A stretch of DNA of 33,608 bases from Verrucomicrobiota bacterium (GTDB taxonomy: Bacteria > Verrucomicrobiota > Verrucomicrobiia > Chthoniobacterales > UBA10450): the NCBI GenBank assembly GCA_003219465.1, contig QHOX01000170.1, forward strand, positions 1 to 33,608, in the 5' to 3' direction. Numbering within the stretch: the stretch's first letter is position 1; each line of letters begins with the position of its first letter. Shown here piece by piece: positions 25,408 through 32,954 of this stretch. The notes under the pieces were generated by a model. That model saw only the letters and a list, made by a program, of their open reading frames with translations. It made no database searches and was not told the origin of the DNA. Position numbers and translations under genes: made by a program.

Positions 25408-26823
25408 GCCTGTGTGGTTCTGCTGCTGGCGTATTTCTTTCATTTTGCAATACCCGCGGTGGGGGCCGGATTTGGCGACGATGAAATGATGAACCTATAC
25501 TTGTATTGGTTGGCAGGTGCCTTCAAATCAATCCAGGCAAACCTCTGTTTTTGGTCGACGTTTCCACGGCCCGCTGGTGCGCTCTATTATCTGCCACTGT
25601 ATCACTTTTTTTTCCTCGATCCTCTACCCTACCGCATCGTTCAGATCGGCATACTTGCTGCCACAATCCCAATCTTCTTTTATCTTGTGCTGTTACTCTC
25701 TGGGTCGCGCGCTGTGGCGTTTCTGGTCGCACTGGCAATGTGCTACCACGGGCAAATGGCTAGTCTGGTCTTTACCGGCTCTTTCATCTACGACGTGCTG
25801 TGTGGTTTCTTTTATTTCGCGTCGCTGACTTATTACGTTTATATCCGCCAAAAAGGCCTAGCGCTGCGTCCGGGACAACTTGTGGTTTTTCTGGCGCTTT
25901 ACGTTTGCGCGCTGAATTCGAAGGAAATGGCAGTGAGTCTGCCGGTGATCGTGTTTATTTATGAAGCTCTCAAGTGCCCGCGGCTGCGCGACTGGAACGA
26001 GTTCGCACGGCGGAACTGGCGGGTGGCGATTCCGGCATTCGTCACCGCGCTCGTGACGGCTATTTACATTTATGGGAAATTAAATGGCGCTTATTCGCTG
26101 GCCAAATTGGAGGCGTATCGCCCGGTCTATTCGTGGCATCGATTCACACTCACGAACGCGCATTTTATCAATGACCTGCTTTATGATTCTGCATCGCGTA
26201 TTGGTCGGGCCATCTTAATCGCATGGCCGGTCCTGTTTTTATACGCGTTTTGGCGCCGGGATCGGCTGCTGCGACTAATGGCATTTTGGGTTGTGATCAC
26301 GCCGCTGCCGCTGGCGTTTATCCCAAGCCGCAGCGCGGCGATGTATTATATCGTGCTGTTGGGCTGGGCGACAATTTTTGCCGGGCTGGTGAGCGACTTA
26401 ATTGCATTGGCCGGCAAGGTGACCGCGCCCTCAGGGCCGAGAACAGCCATGCTATCGACGTGTGCCACGGCTGCTGTGGCGGTCGCCTTCGCTGTTTTCA
26501 CACAGTGGGAAAATCAGCGGTTTGACAGAACCCGCGGTCTGCTCAATTCCGGGGAGAAGTCGCTTCGCGTCATCCAGGCATTCCGTTCCCTGGCTCTTCA
26601 TCCGGAGCCGGGTAGCAGGATTTTACTGAGACCAGAAAAGCGCTTCTACCTAAACGACTACTACCCCCTGTTTGTCGCGTCGCTGGTCTGGAACGATCAC
26701 TCCCTACAAATATACGTGGAGGGTCAACCCCAACTCAGTCAGCACCAAGTCGCAAAAGTGGATTGCGTTGTTTCCTTTAATGAATTTCAAGCAAAGCTTG
26801 TCCCTGCTCCAGACCACTCCTGA
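25345..26823 (+). CDS. GT-C type membrane glycosyltransferase with a UvrA-derived N-terminal leader
   Basis: The 492-residue protein is a hydrophobic GT-C-like enzyme with GFGDDEMMNLYLYW (D45-D46, first outer loop), about ten membrane segments, and a soluble C-terminal end that also survives as a fragment at 408-851. Residues 1-21 are not part of that family: they copy the N-terminus of UvrA (see 27080), and the 55 bases before ATG 25345 copy the uvrA upstream region. The gene therefore appears to have been fused behind a duplicated uvrA promoter, start codon and leader, giving a hydrophilic cytoplasmic tail before the first helix. The frame is open to TTG/ATG-like codons from 25318, but the uvrA alignment fixes the start at 25345. 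It is divergent from the GT2 gene at 25225. Confidence 0.75.
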   Translation: MPAQVINISGGRQHKLSGLDVACVVLLLAYFFHFAIPAVGAGFGDDEMMNLYLYWLAGAFKSIQANLCFWSTFPRPAGALYYLPLYHFFFLDPLPYRIVQIGILAATIPIFFYLVLLLSGSRAVAFLVALAMCYHGQMASLVFTGSFIYDVLCGFFYFASLTYYVYIRQKGLALRPGQLVVFLALYVCALNSKEMAVSLPVIVFIYEALKCPRLRDWNEFARRNWRVAIPAFVTALVTAIYIYGKLNGAYSLAKLEAYRPVYSWHRFTLTNAHFINDLLYDSASRIGRAILIAWPVLFLYAFWRRDRLLRLMAFWVVITPLPLAFIPSRSAAMYYIVLLGWATIFAGLVSDLIALAGKVTAPSGPRTAMLSTCATAAVAVAFAVFTQWENQRFDRTRGLLNSGEKSLRVIQAFRSLALHPEPGSRILLRPEKRFYLNDYYPLFVASLVWNDHSLQIYVEGQPQLSQHQVAKVDCVVSFNEFQAKLVPAPDHS

Positions 26824-27024
26824 CTTCAATCTTTTATAGGCGGCGTCTACCGTCAGACTGCCTGCCACAGGTCGTTGAGACCAGTCGTGCGGCGGTCCGC
26901 ATCATCTCAAAACCTGCGCTTGGACAGGCTCGTCGCATTGGACAAGATTACGAGTAAGATTTTCATCTTCGCAACACAGACCGAGTTTCGCCGCCCCAAG
27001 CCAGTCCGCGGCTAACGCAACTCC

Positions 27025-27142
27025 GCTGGAGAAACGAAATGCCTGTGCTTGACTGATAGGTTCGACATTTCTCATCAGAATGCCTGCGCAAACAATTAAG
27101 ATTAGCGGCGCGCGTCAGCACAATTTGAAGAACCTCCACGTG
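27025..27142 (+). repeat. uvrA promoter-to-codon-21 segment, partner of the duplicate at 25290-25407
   Basis: This is the native copy, covering 55 bases before the uvrA ATG and its first 21 codons. It contains GCTGGAGAAA-N10-GTGCTT (27025-27050), also present at 16966 and 25290, and GAATGCCTGCGCAA across the start codon. The remaining upstream gap (26824-27024) shows no gene or clear terminator. Confidence 0.8.
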
Positions 27143-29980
27143 GAAATACCGCGGGAGAAGCTGGTGGTGATTACTGGTCTAAGCGGCTCGGGGAAATCCT
27201 CGCTCGCTTTCGACACTCTGTATGCGGAGGGGCAACGGCGTTACGTCGAGAGCCTCTCCGCGTACGCGCGGCAATTCCTCGATCAAATGGAAAAGCCCAA
27301 TATCGATTTCATCGAAGGATTGTCGCCGGCGATTGCCATCGAGCAGCGCAGTGCCGGCGCTAACCCGCGATCCACCATCGCGACCACGACTGAGATCTAC
27401 GATTATCTGCGGGTCCTCTTTTCCGCCGTGGGTCAACCGCACGATCCGCTGACCGGCCGAGCTCTGACTCGCCAAACGCCTCAACAAATCGTCGATAAGA
27501 TTCTGGCGTACGAACCGGGCACCAAAATCATTGTGCTAGCGCCGCTGATCGAAAATCAGTCAGGCGAATTTCGGGACGTGCTCGAAAAACTCAAGCGCGA
27601 AGGGTTCGTTCGTGCACGAATTGACGCAGAGTTAGTGGAGCTGGATCGCCCCGAGCCGGTCCGACTCAAGAAACGCGAGCGGCACACCATCGAAGCGGTG
27701 GTCGATCGGCTGGTCATCCGCGATGGCATTCGCGTACGGCTGACAGATTCAATCGAAACGGCTCTGAAATGGGGCGACAACCGCATTGTCGTTTTGGGCC
27801 AGACGCCCCCTGCAAGCGACAATTGGGCAGAATGCCGCTACTCCACAGATTACGGGAACGCTGAAACCGGCTTCAACTTAGGCGAGCTGACGCCGAGACA
27901 TTTTTCGTTCAACAGCCACCTCGGCGCTTGTCCTGCTTGCCACGGTTTGGGAACACAACTTGAGTTCGATCCGGAGCTGATGATCTCCGACCAAACCAAA
28001 ACGTTGGCCGAAGGCGCAATCACACCCTGGCGTCGCGGCACAAAACGCATGCGAGTCTACTATCGGCATCTGCAGGATGCTCTGATCAAACACTTTAACG
28101 TGAACGATGACGTGGCGTTCGCCGATTTGCCTGACGCATTCAAAGCCGCCCTTTACTTCGGCACGAATGGGGAGCCGATTGAAATGGAGTTTGGCGGCAA
28201 CGGCGAAAAGAAAATCACAAAACCGTTCGAGGGACTGGTGCCGCAAATGCAGCGGCTTTATGAGCAAACCGAGAGCGAGTTCACGCGCAATCGCATTCGA
28301 GCATTCATGACACGCGAGACATGCAGGGTCTGCGGCGGCGCAAGACTTAAACCGGAAATCCTTGCCGTCACAATCAAGGACCGACCCGTCTCCGCCGAGG
28401 CTACGGCGGGCAGGCAGCGCCGCGAATTGAACATCCATCAGTTCAGCCAGCAAACCGTGGAAGACGCGCTGCAATTCATTGCCGATCTCGACCTGACCGA
28501 ACAGCAGGAGGCGATCATAACAGAAGTTGTCCGCGAGATTCGCTCGCGTCTGCAATTTCTCTCCGAAGTCGGGCTAGGTTATCTCACATTGAATCGCGAA
28601 AGCGGCACGCTTTCCGGCGGCGAAGCGCAACGGATACGACTGGCGACACAAATCGGGTCAGGCCTGGCAGGCGTTCTTTACATTCTGGACGAACCGAGCA
28701 TCGGTTTGCATCAGCGCGACAATGCACGTCTGCTCGGAACACTGCGAAAACTGCGCGATCTTGGGAATTCCGTCATCGTGGTCGAGCACGACGAAGAAAC
28801 GATTCGGGCTGCCGACCACATCATTGATCTCGGTCCGGGCGCAGGGCCGCGTGGTGGTGAGATTGTGGCAGAGGGAACTCTCGACGAAATCATGCGCGCG
28901 AAAAATTCTTTGACTGGCGATTATCTCTCCGGACGGGCGCGCATAGCCGTTCCAAAACAGCGCGCTCAGCCGCGGCATGATGGCTGGCTTACAGTCGTCG
29001 GCGCAAGTGAAAACAACTTGAAAGCAATCGATGTCTCATTTCCTCTCGGTTGCCTAACGTGTGTGACTGGTGTTTCGGGCAGCGGCAAATCGACTTTGGT
29101 CGACGACATTCTGCGCCGCGCGCTTTTCCGGCATTTCTATAATTCGAAAGACAAACCGGGCGTTCACAAAGCGATTCGCGGCCTGGAACAGATCGACAAG
29201 GTAGTAGTAATCGATCAAAACCCGATCGGCCGGACGCCGCGGTCGAACCCGGTTACATACACCGGCGCGTTCACCCCGATACGCGAACTGTTCGCGCAAT
29301 TACCAGCAGCGCGGGTCCGCGGTTACGACGCAGGTAGGTTCAGCTTCAATGTTAAAGGCGGTCGTTGCGAGAATTGCGAGGGCGGAGGCTTGATCAAAAT
29401 CGAGATGCACTTCCTGCCCAACGTTTACGTCGAATGCGAGGTTTGCCGAGGCAGACGCTACAACCGCGAGACGCTCGAGATCACTTACAAAGGCAAGAAT
29501 ATCGCGGATGTGCTGGACCTAACTGTTGACGAAGCTGCGCGATTCTTCCGCAATGTGCCGACCATCGCGGAGAAGCTGAATTCACTGCTCGATGTTGGCC
29601 TGGGCTACCTGCGACTCGGCCAGGCTGGAACGACCCTTTCCGGCGGCGAAGCCCAGCGGGTGAAACTTGCCACAGAGCTTGCCAAAAAAGCGACCGGTCG
29701 CACTGTCTACATTCTCGATGAACCGACGACCGGGTTGCATTTCGCCGATATTGAAAAATTACTGGAGGTGTTGATGAAGCTCCGCAACACGGGCAACACG
29801 ATCGTGGTGATTGAACACAATCTTGAGATGATCAAGTGTGCTGACTGGATCATCGATTTGGGTCCTGAAGGAGGCGAACATGGCGGCGAGGTGCTGGGAT
29901 CGGGATCGCCTGAGAGAGTCGCCACTATTGCGGCCAGCCATACCGGGCAATACTTACGAGCAATGCTGGAGAGACGATGA
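27080..29980 (+). CDS. uvrA: Excinuclease ABC subunit A
   Basis: The 966-residue protein is the damage-recognition ATPase of nucleotide excision repair, acting with UvrB and UvrC. It has two ABC modules: Walker [10 protein letters not shown] (33-41) with signature LSGGEAQRI and the loop [12 protein letters not shown], then Walker [10 protein letters not shown] with LSGGEAQRV and [12 protein letters not shown]. Zinc-binding cysteines appear as [14 protein letters not shown] and [17 protein letters not shown]. It is slightly longer than E. coli UvrA (940). Part of the excess is an 11-residue insert (S438-R448) encoded by a dispersed GC-rich repeat. The start ATG 27080 gives the standard family N-terminus. 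The stop codon overlaps the start of the TPR gene by ATGA. No SOS operator was recognised. Confidence 0.97.
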   Translation: MPAQTIKISGARQHNLKNLHVEIPREKLVVITGLSGSGKSSLAFDTLYAEGQRRYVESLSAYARQFLDQMEKPNIDFIEGLSPAIAIEQRSAGANPRSTIATTTEIYDYLRVLFSAVGQPHDPLTGRALTRQTPQQIVDKILAYEPGTKIIVLAPLIENQSGEFRDVLEKLKREGFVRARIDAELVELDRPEPVRLKKRERHTIEAVVDRLVIRDGIRVRLTDSIETALKWGDNRIVVLGQTPPASDNWAECRYSTDYGNAETGFNLGELTPRHFSFNSHLGACPACHGLGTQLEFDPELMISDQTKTLAEGAITPWRRGTKRMRVYYRHLQDALIKHFNVNDDVAFADLPDAFKAALYFGTNGEPIEMEFGGNGEKKITKPFEGLVPQMQRLYEQTESEFTRNRIRAFMTRETCRVCGGARLKPEILAVTIKDRPVSAEATAGRQRRELNIHQFSQQTVEDALQFIADLDLTEQQEAIITEVVREIRSRLQFLSEVGLGYLTLNRESGTLSGGEAQRIRLATQIGSGLAGVLYILDEPSIGLHQRDNARLLGTLRKLRDLGNSVIVVEHDEETIRAADHIIDLGPGAGPRGGEIVAEGTLDEIMRAKNSLTGDYLSGRARIAVPKQRAQPRHDGWLTVVGASENNLKAIDVSFPLGCLTCVTGVSGSGKSTLVDDILRRALFRHFYNSKDKPGVHKAIRGLEQIDKVVVIDQNPIGRTPRSNPVTYTGAFTPIRELFAQLPAARVRGYDAGRFSFNVKGGRCENCEGGGLIKIEMHFLPNVYVECEVCRGRRYNRETLEITYKGKNIADVLDLTVDEAARFFRNVPTIAEKLNSLLDVGLGYLRLGQAGTTLSGGEAQRVKLATELAKKATGRTVYILDEPTTGLHFADIEKLLEVLMKLRNTGNTIVVIEHNLEMIKCADWIIDLGPEGGEHGGEVLGSGSPERVATIAASHTGQYLRAMLERR
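28391..28423 (+). repeat. REP-like repeat inserted in frame in uvrA
   Basis: TCCGCCGAGGCTACGGCGGG followed by CAGGC contains a perfect 6-bp inverted repeat, CCGCCG (28392-28397) and CGGCGG (28404-28409). It shares GCTACGGCG/GGCAGGC with the block inserted upstream of mdh (4892-4946). The presumed 33-base addition encodes [11 protein letters not shown] between KDRPV and ELNIHQF, keeping the frame. Confidence 0.6.
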
Positions 29981-30606
29981 GACACATCGGACACTTAGGT
30001 CTTATATATGTGATCGGCGTACTCAGCCAATTCGCTCGCGCCGATACCTCTGCTGACCTCGCCCAGGCGAGCGGAGCGCTTTCAGAAGGCGTGCCGGAGG
30101 TGGCGGTCGTGCGGTTGCAGTTGTTACTAAACAAAAATCTGCCCGAATCAGAATGGCGCGCCGTCGCTGAAAAACTTGCGGAAGCGCAAGTGGTCGCAAA
30201 CGAACCAGAGGACACTCTGGTTCTGTTGACCGACGCCAGGTTGCATGACTTGCCATGGACGAAATTCTGGCGTGCTCAGGCGCTGGCCAGTCTGCACCGG
30301 TGGGCCGACGCGTTGCCGCTTTATGAGGAATTGACTGACGAAAGTTCCCCGTTTCAGAGAGCAGCTATTTTTGGGGCCGGCGAGACGTTGCGCGCGCTAG
30401 GTAAATGCCAGGACGCTCTGAGAAAATTCATTCTGCTTGCGCATGATAAAAAATGGGGGGCGCGAGCGCAGGTGCGAGCGGCTGAGTTGCATATTGAATT
30501 GGGCAACGCTCCCGAGGCACGCCGGCTTTTGGAGCAGTTGAGTTGCAGAACGGCGCGAGCGGCGCGTGTTACGCGGGCGGCTCGAACTGATTTCGCACCG
30601 GCCTGA
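29977..30606 (+). CDS. Secreted TPR protein, N-terminal part (frameshifted)
   Basis: The reading frame encodes a signal peptide ([22 protein letters not shown]) followed by helical TPR-like repeats (SGALSEGVPEVAVVRLQLLL, FWRAQALASLHRWADALPLY, FGAGETLRALGKCQDALRKF, AELHIELGNAPEARRLLEQL). After residue ~188 the frame becomes low-complexity Ala/Arg and stops at 30606. In the +1 frame the protein continues as VAERRERRVLRGRLELISHR into the next entry. A one-base insertion (or two-base loss) at about 30541-30544 therefore probably split a single ~810-residue gene. ATG 29977 overlaps the uvrA stop (ATGA), indicating translational coupling. Whether the shift is real or a sequence error cannot be decided here. 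Confidence 0.65.
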   Translation: MRHIGHLGLIYVIGVLSQFARADTSADLAQASGALSEGVPEVAVVRLQLLLNKNLPESEWRAVAEKLAEAQVVANEPEDTLVLLTDARLHDLPWTKFWRAQALASLHRWADALPLYEELTDESSPFQRAAIFGAGETLRALGKCQDALRKFILLAHDKKWGARAQVRAAELHIELGNAPEARRLLEQLSCRTARAARVTRAARTDFAPA

Positions 30607-32419
30607 ACGAGCGATCGGGATGTTTCAGGCGATTCTGAAGAGGCCGGAGGGAACGCCTCATCCCATTCTGCTGGCTGCGCTTTTCGGCATCGCTGAAGCG
30701 CATTTGCAACTCAAGACGCCGGAGACCGGAGATGATGTACTAGAGCGTTTCATCGATCGTAACCACGCAGACCCTGATCTCCCGCTGATATTTGCAAAAC
30801 TCGATGAGCTGTATCGCGCCGAACACAGACCGTCGCGCAATGAACTTGAAAAGTGGGTGCGCAGGCCGGAACAGCCGCGGCGAACATTCGCGCGTTGGTA
30901 CCTTGCACGACTAGAGATTCACGCAGGTCGCAGAGAGCGGGCCCGCCAGTTGTTTACGGATCTGCGGCGCACAGGGGTCAACTCCCCGGCCATTGCGCCT
31001 GCTCTGTTCGAGTTTGCCGAATTTGAAATTGACGACGGCCGCTTTGATGAAGCGATAGCTATCCTAGACGATGCGCGCTTGCTGCGACCCGACCCGGCGT
31101 TATTGACCCGGATCGCTTTCTTATCGGCGCAAGCGCAGTATTTAGCGAGGCGTTTCGATACAGCAACGGCTGCCTTCGAACAAATCGCGCAGGGCGATTC
31201 GCCCTGGACGAAAGCAGCGCTGTTTAACGCATCCAGCGGCTGGTTGCAGGTCGGTAATCACACTCGTTTTATTGCCGACTACAGCCAACTCGAAAAGCAG
31301 GGCGGCGACGAACAATCACGGGCTGATTTGCGATTGGAGGAAGGTTTGATGCAGGCGGCTAAAGGCGACAAAAAAGCCGCGGCATCGTTGCAGCGATTCA
31401 TTCACGATTTTCCAAAGAATCCGCGAGTATCAGAAGCTTGGGTCGGCCTCGCCGAGTTGGCGTTTCATTCCTCGCCACCGCGTCTGGAAGAAGCACGTAA
31501 GAATCTGGATCGCGCAATCGAGACTGGACCGACCGATGCCGCCGTCGAACGCGCCGATTATCTCCGCATCTGGGTTGAAGAGGCAGCTGGTGGAGACGAA
31601 TCGAAAGTGATTGCGCTCGCGAAGCGATTCTTGGAGCGCCATATCGAGTCGCCATTTGCTCCTGAAGTCCGAATGAAGCTGGCGGAGCTTTATTACCGGC
31701 GTGAGGATTTCGCCAATGCGCAGACCCAGTTTGAAATCATCGCACAACAGAATCCGAATGACTCGCTCGCGGAAAGAGCGCTCTTTTTCGCGGGGGAATC
31801 GACCATGTCGAGCATGGGCGAGCACACACTCGATCGGGCACTCGTTTTATTTGATCAGGTCGTGCAGAAGAAAGGCGCAATGCGTTGGGCAGCGCGCAAC
31901 GAACAAGCCGTAATCGAGCGCAAACTTGGCAAGCCCAATGACGCACTCACGCTGTACGATGAGGTGTTAAAGAGCGACGCAGGCGCATCTGAAAAACGCG
32001 AGGCGCTTTGCGGAAAAGGCGACATTTTCTTCGAGGGTGGGACCAGTGACCCCGCCAGTTACGAGCGTGCCATTGAGGCCTACGATCAATTGGCTGCTGA
32101 TAAGGTGGGCTCGATTCATTGGCGTAATCAGGCGCTGTTTAAGAAGGGGCTGTGCCTGGAAAAGAAAGGCGATCGAGTCGGTGCGCTGGCGACGTTCTAT
32201 AAGATTCTAGAGGACGAATCGCGACCCGGTGAGCGCCGCGAGTTGTTCTGGTATTACAAGGCGGGGTTCAATGCTGCGCGATTGTTGGAGGAAGATTCCA
32301 AGTGGGAATCTGCCGTCGCGATCTATGACAAGCTCGTCGCAGCCGGAGGCAGTCGCAGCGAGGAAGCAAAGGCGCGTCTGAACAATATTCGGCTCGAACA
32401 TTTTCTTTGGACTGACTAA
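30566..32419 (+). CDS. TPR-repeat protein, C-terminal part (frameshifted continuation)
   Basis: The 617-residue frame carries many tetratricopeptide-type helix pairs, for example FARWYLARLEIHAGRRERAR, FAEFEIDDGRFDEAIAILDD, EVRMKLAELYYRREDFANAQ, RALFFAGESTM, ALTLYDEVLKSD, LFKKGLCLEKKGDRVGALAT and KWESAVAIYDKLVAAG. Such proteins are scaffolds, often periplasmic in the YbgF/BamD style. Its first in-frame start, GTG 30566, lies within the preceding frame without a ribosome-binding site, and homologous-looking TPR sequence starts before it (from 30542, after a stop at 30539). It is best viewed as the rest of the gene beginning at 29977. Confidence 0.75.
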   Translation: MLRGRLELISHRPERAIGMFQAILKRPEGTPHPILLAALFGIAEAHLQLKTPETGDDVLERFIDRNHADPDLPLIFAKLDELYRAEHRPSRNELEKWVRRPEQPRRTFARWYLARLEIHAGRRERARQLFTDLRRTGVNSPAIAPALFEFAEFEIDDGRFDEAIAILDDARLLRPDPALLTRIAFLSAQAQYLARRFDTATAAFEQIAQGDSPWTKAALFNASSGWLQVGNHTRFIADYSQLEKQGGDEQSRADLRLEEGLMQAAKGDKKAAASLQRFIHDFPKNPRVSEAWVGLAELAFHSSPPRLEEARKNLDRAIETGPTDAAVERADYLRIWVEEAAGGDESKVIALAKRFLERHIESPFAPEVRMKLAELYYRREDFANAQTQFEIIAQQNPNDSLAERALFFAGESTMSSMGEHTLDRALVLFDQVVQKKGAMRWAARNEQAVIERKLGKPNDALTLYDEVLKSDAGASEKREALCGKGDIFFEGGTSDPASYERAIEAYDQLAADKVGSIHWRNQALFKKGLCLEKKGDRVGALATFYKILEDESRPGERRELFWYYKAGFNAARLLEEDSKWESAVAIYDKLVAAGGSRSEEAKARLNNIRLEHFLWTD

Positions 32420-32520
32420 AGCATTCCTCGCGGAGGCTGGTGGAAGCGGGCTGGCCTAAAAATACGAAGTGGGTCGGGGAATTAGCTTGCTTAAATTCGC
32501 AGCAGGATCAAAATCACGAC

Positions 32521-32796
32521 ATGGGAAATGGAACCAGACTGAGTCGCGTGTGCGGCTGGTCGGTCCGATCTGCAATCGGGATCTTCGCCCTTGCATTCTG
32601 CGCATCAGCATTCGCTAATGATCCGAGCAAGAATGTCGTAGCGCGGCCCGCGCAACCACTGCCTACCACAACGACAAAGAAAATTTGTTACGTGGTAACG
32701 GGTGGCTCGCGCATTCCGCAGCGATGCGATCGTCTCTCTGCAATTCCGACCACTGCTCACGCGATGGATATTTACGGTCATCGTCCGGGCCTATAA
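32521..32796 (+). CDS. Small secreted protein of unknown function
   Basis: The 91-residue frame starts MGNGTRLSRVCGWSVRSA, followed by a hydrophobic stretch (IGIFALAFCASAFA) and a likely signal-peptidase site before NDPSKN. The mature part has about 57 residues, with a Pro/Thr run (QPLPTTTTKK) and two cysteines (KKICYVVTGG, PQRCDRL) that could form one disulfide. The frame is open back to GTG 32440, which follows GGAGG, but the signal peptide favours ATG 32521. I do not recognise a family. Position between the TPR gene and the convergent acyl-CoA dehydrogenase gives no functional clue. Confidence 0.5.
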   Translation: MGNGTRLSRVCGWSVRSAIGIFALAFCASAFANDPSKNVVARPAQPLPTTTTKKICYVVTGGSRIPQRCDRLSAIPTTAHAMDIYGHRPGL

Positions 32797-32926
32797 TAAT
32801 AGAGTCCGACGATGCTCGCGGGTGATTGCGTGCTGCCAGCACGGCAGCGCGGAGGGAAGATCATATTTTTTCTGCCGCCAGCCCATTCCTGCAGATTCAG
32901 CCTGAACCGCCCAGCGAAATTTAAAG

Positions 32927-32954
32927 CGACTTCGCGAAAACCTTTACGAAGTCG
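32927..32954 (-). terminator. Hairpin at the stop of the acyl-CoA dehydrogenase, candidate terminator
   Basis: CGACTTCG (32927-32934) pairs with CGAAGTCG (32947-32954) around a 12-base loop that includes the TAA stop (32944-32946). On the minus strand the stem is followed by CTTTAAATTT, a weak T-containing tail. Confidence 0.45.

Noticed and set aside
26824-27024. An SOS box or small RNA in the gap before uvrA
   Set aside because: No LexA-type palindrome, stable hairpin with T-run, or tRNA-like fold was found by eye.
30530-30570. Programmed ribosomal frameshift in the TPR gene
   Set aside because: No slippery heptamer or downstream structure is evident at the switch point; a plain indel or sequence error is simpler.
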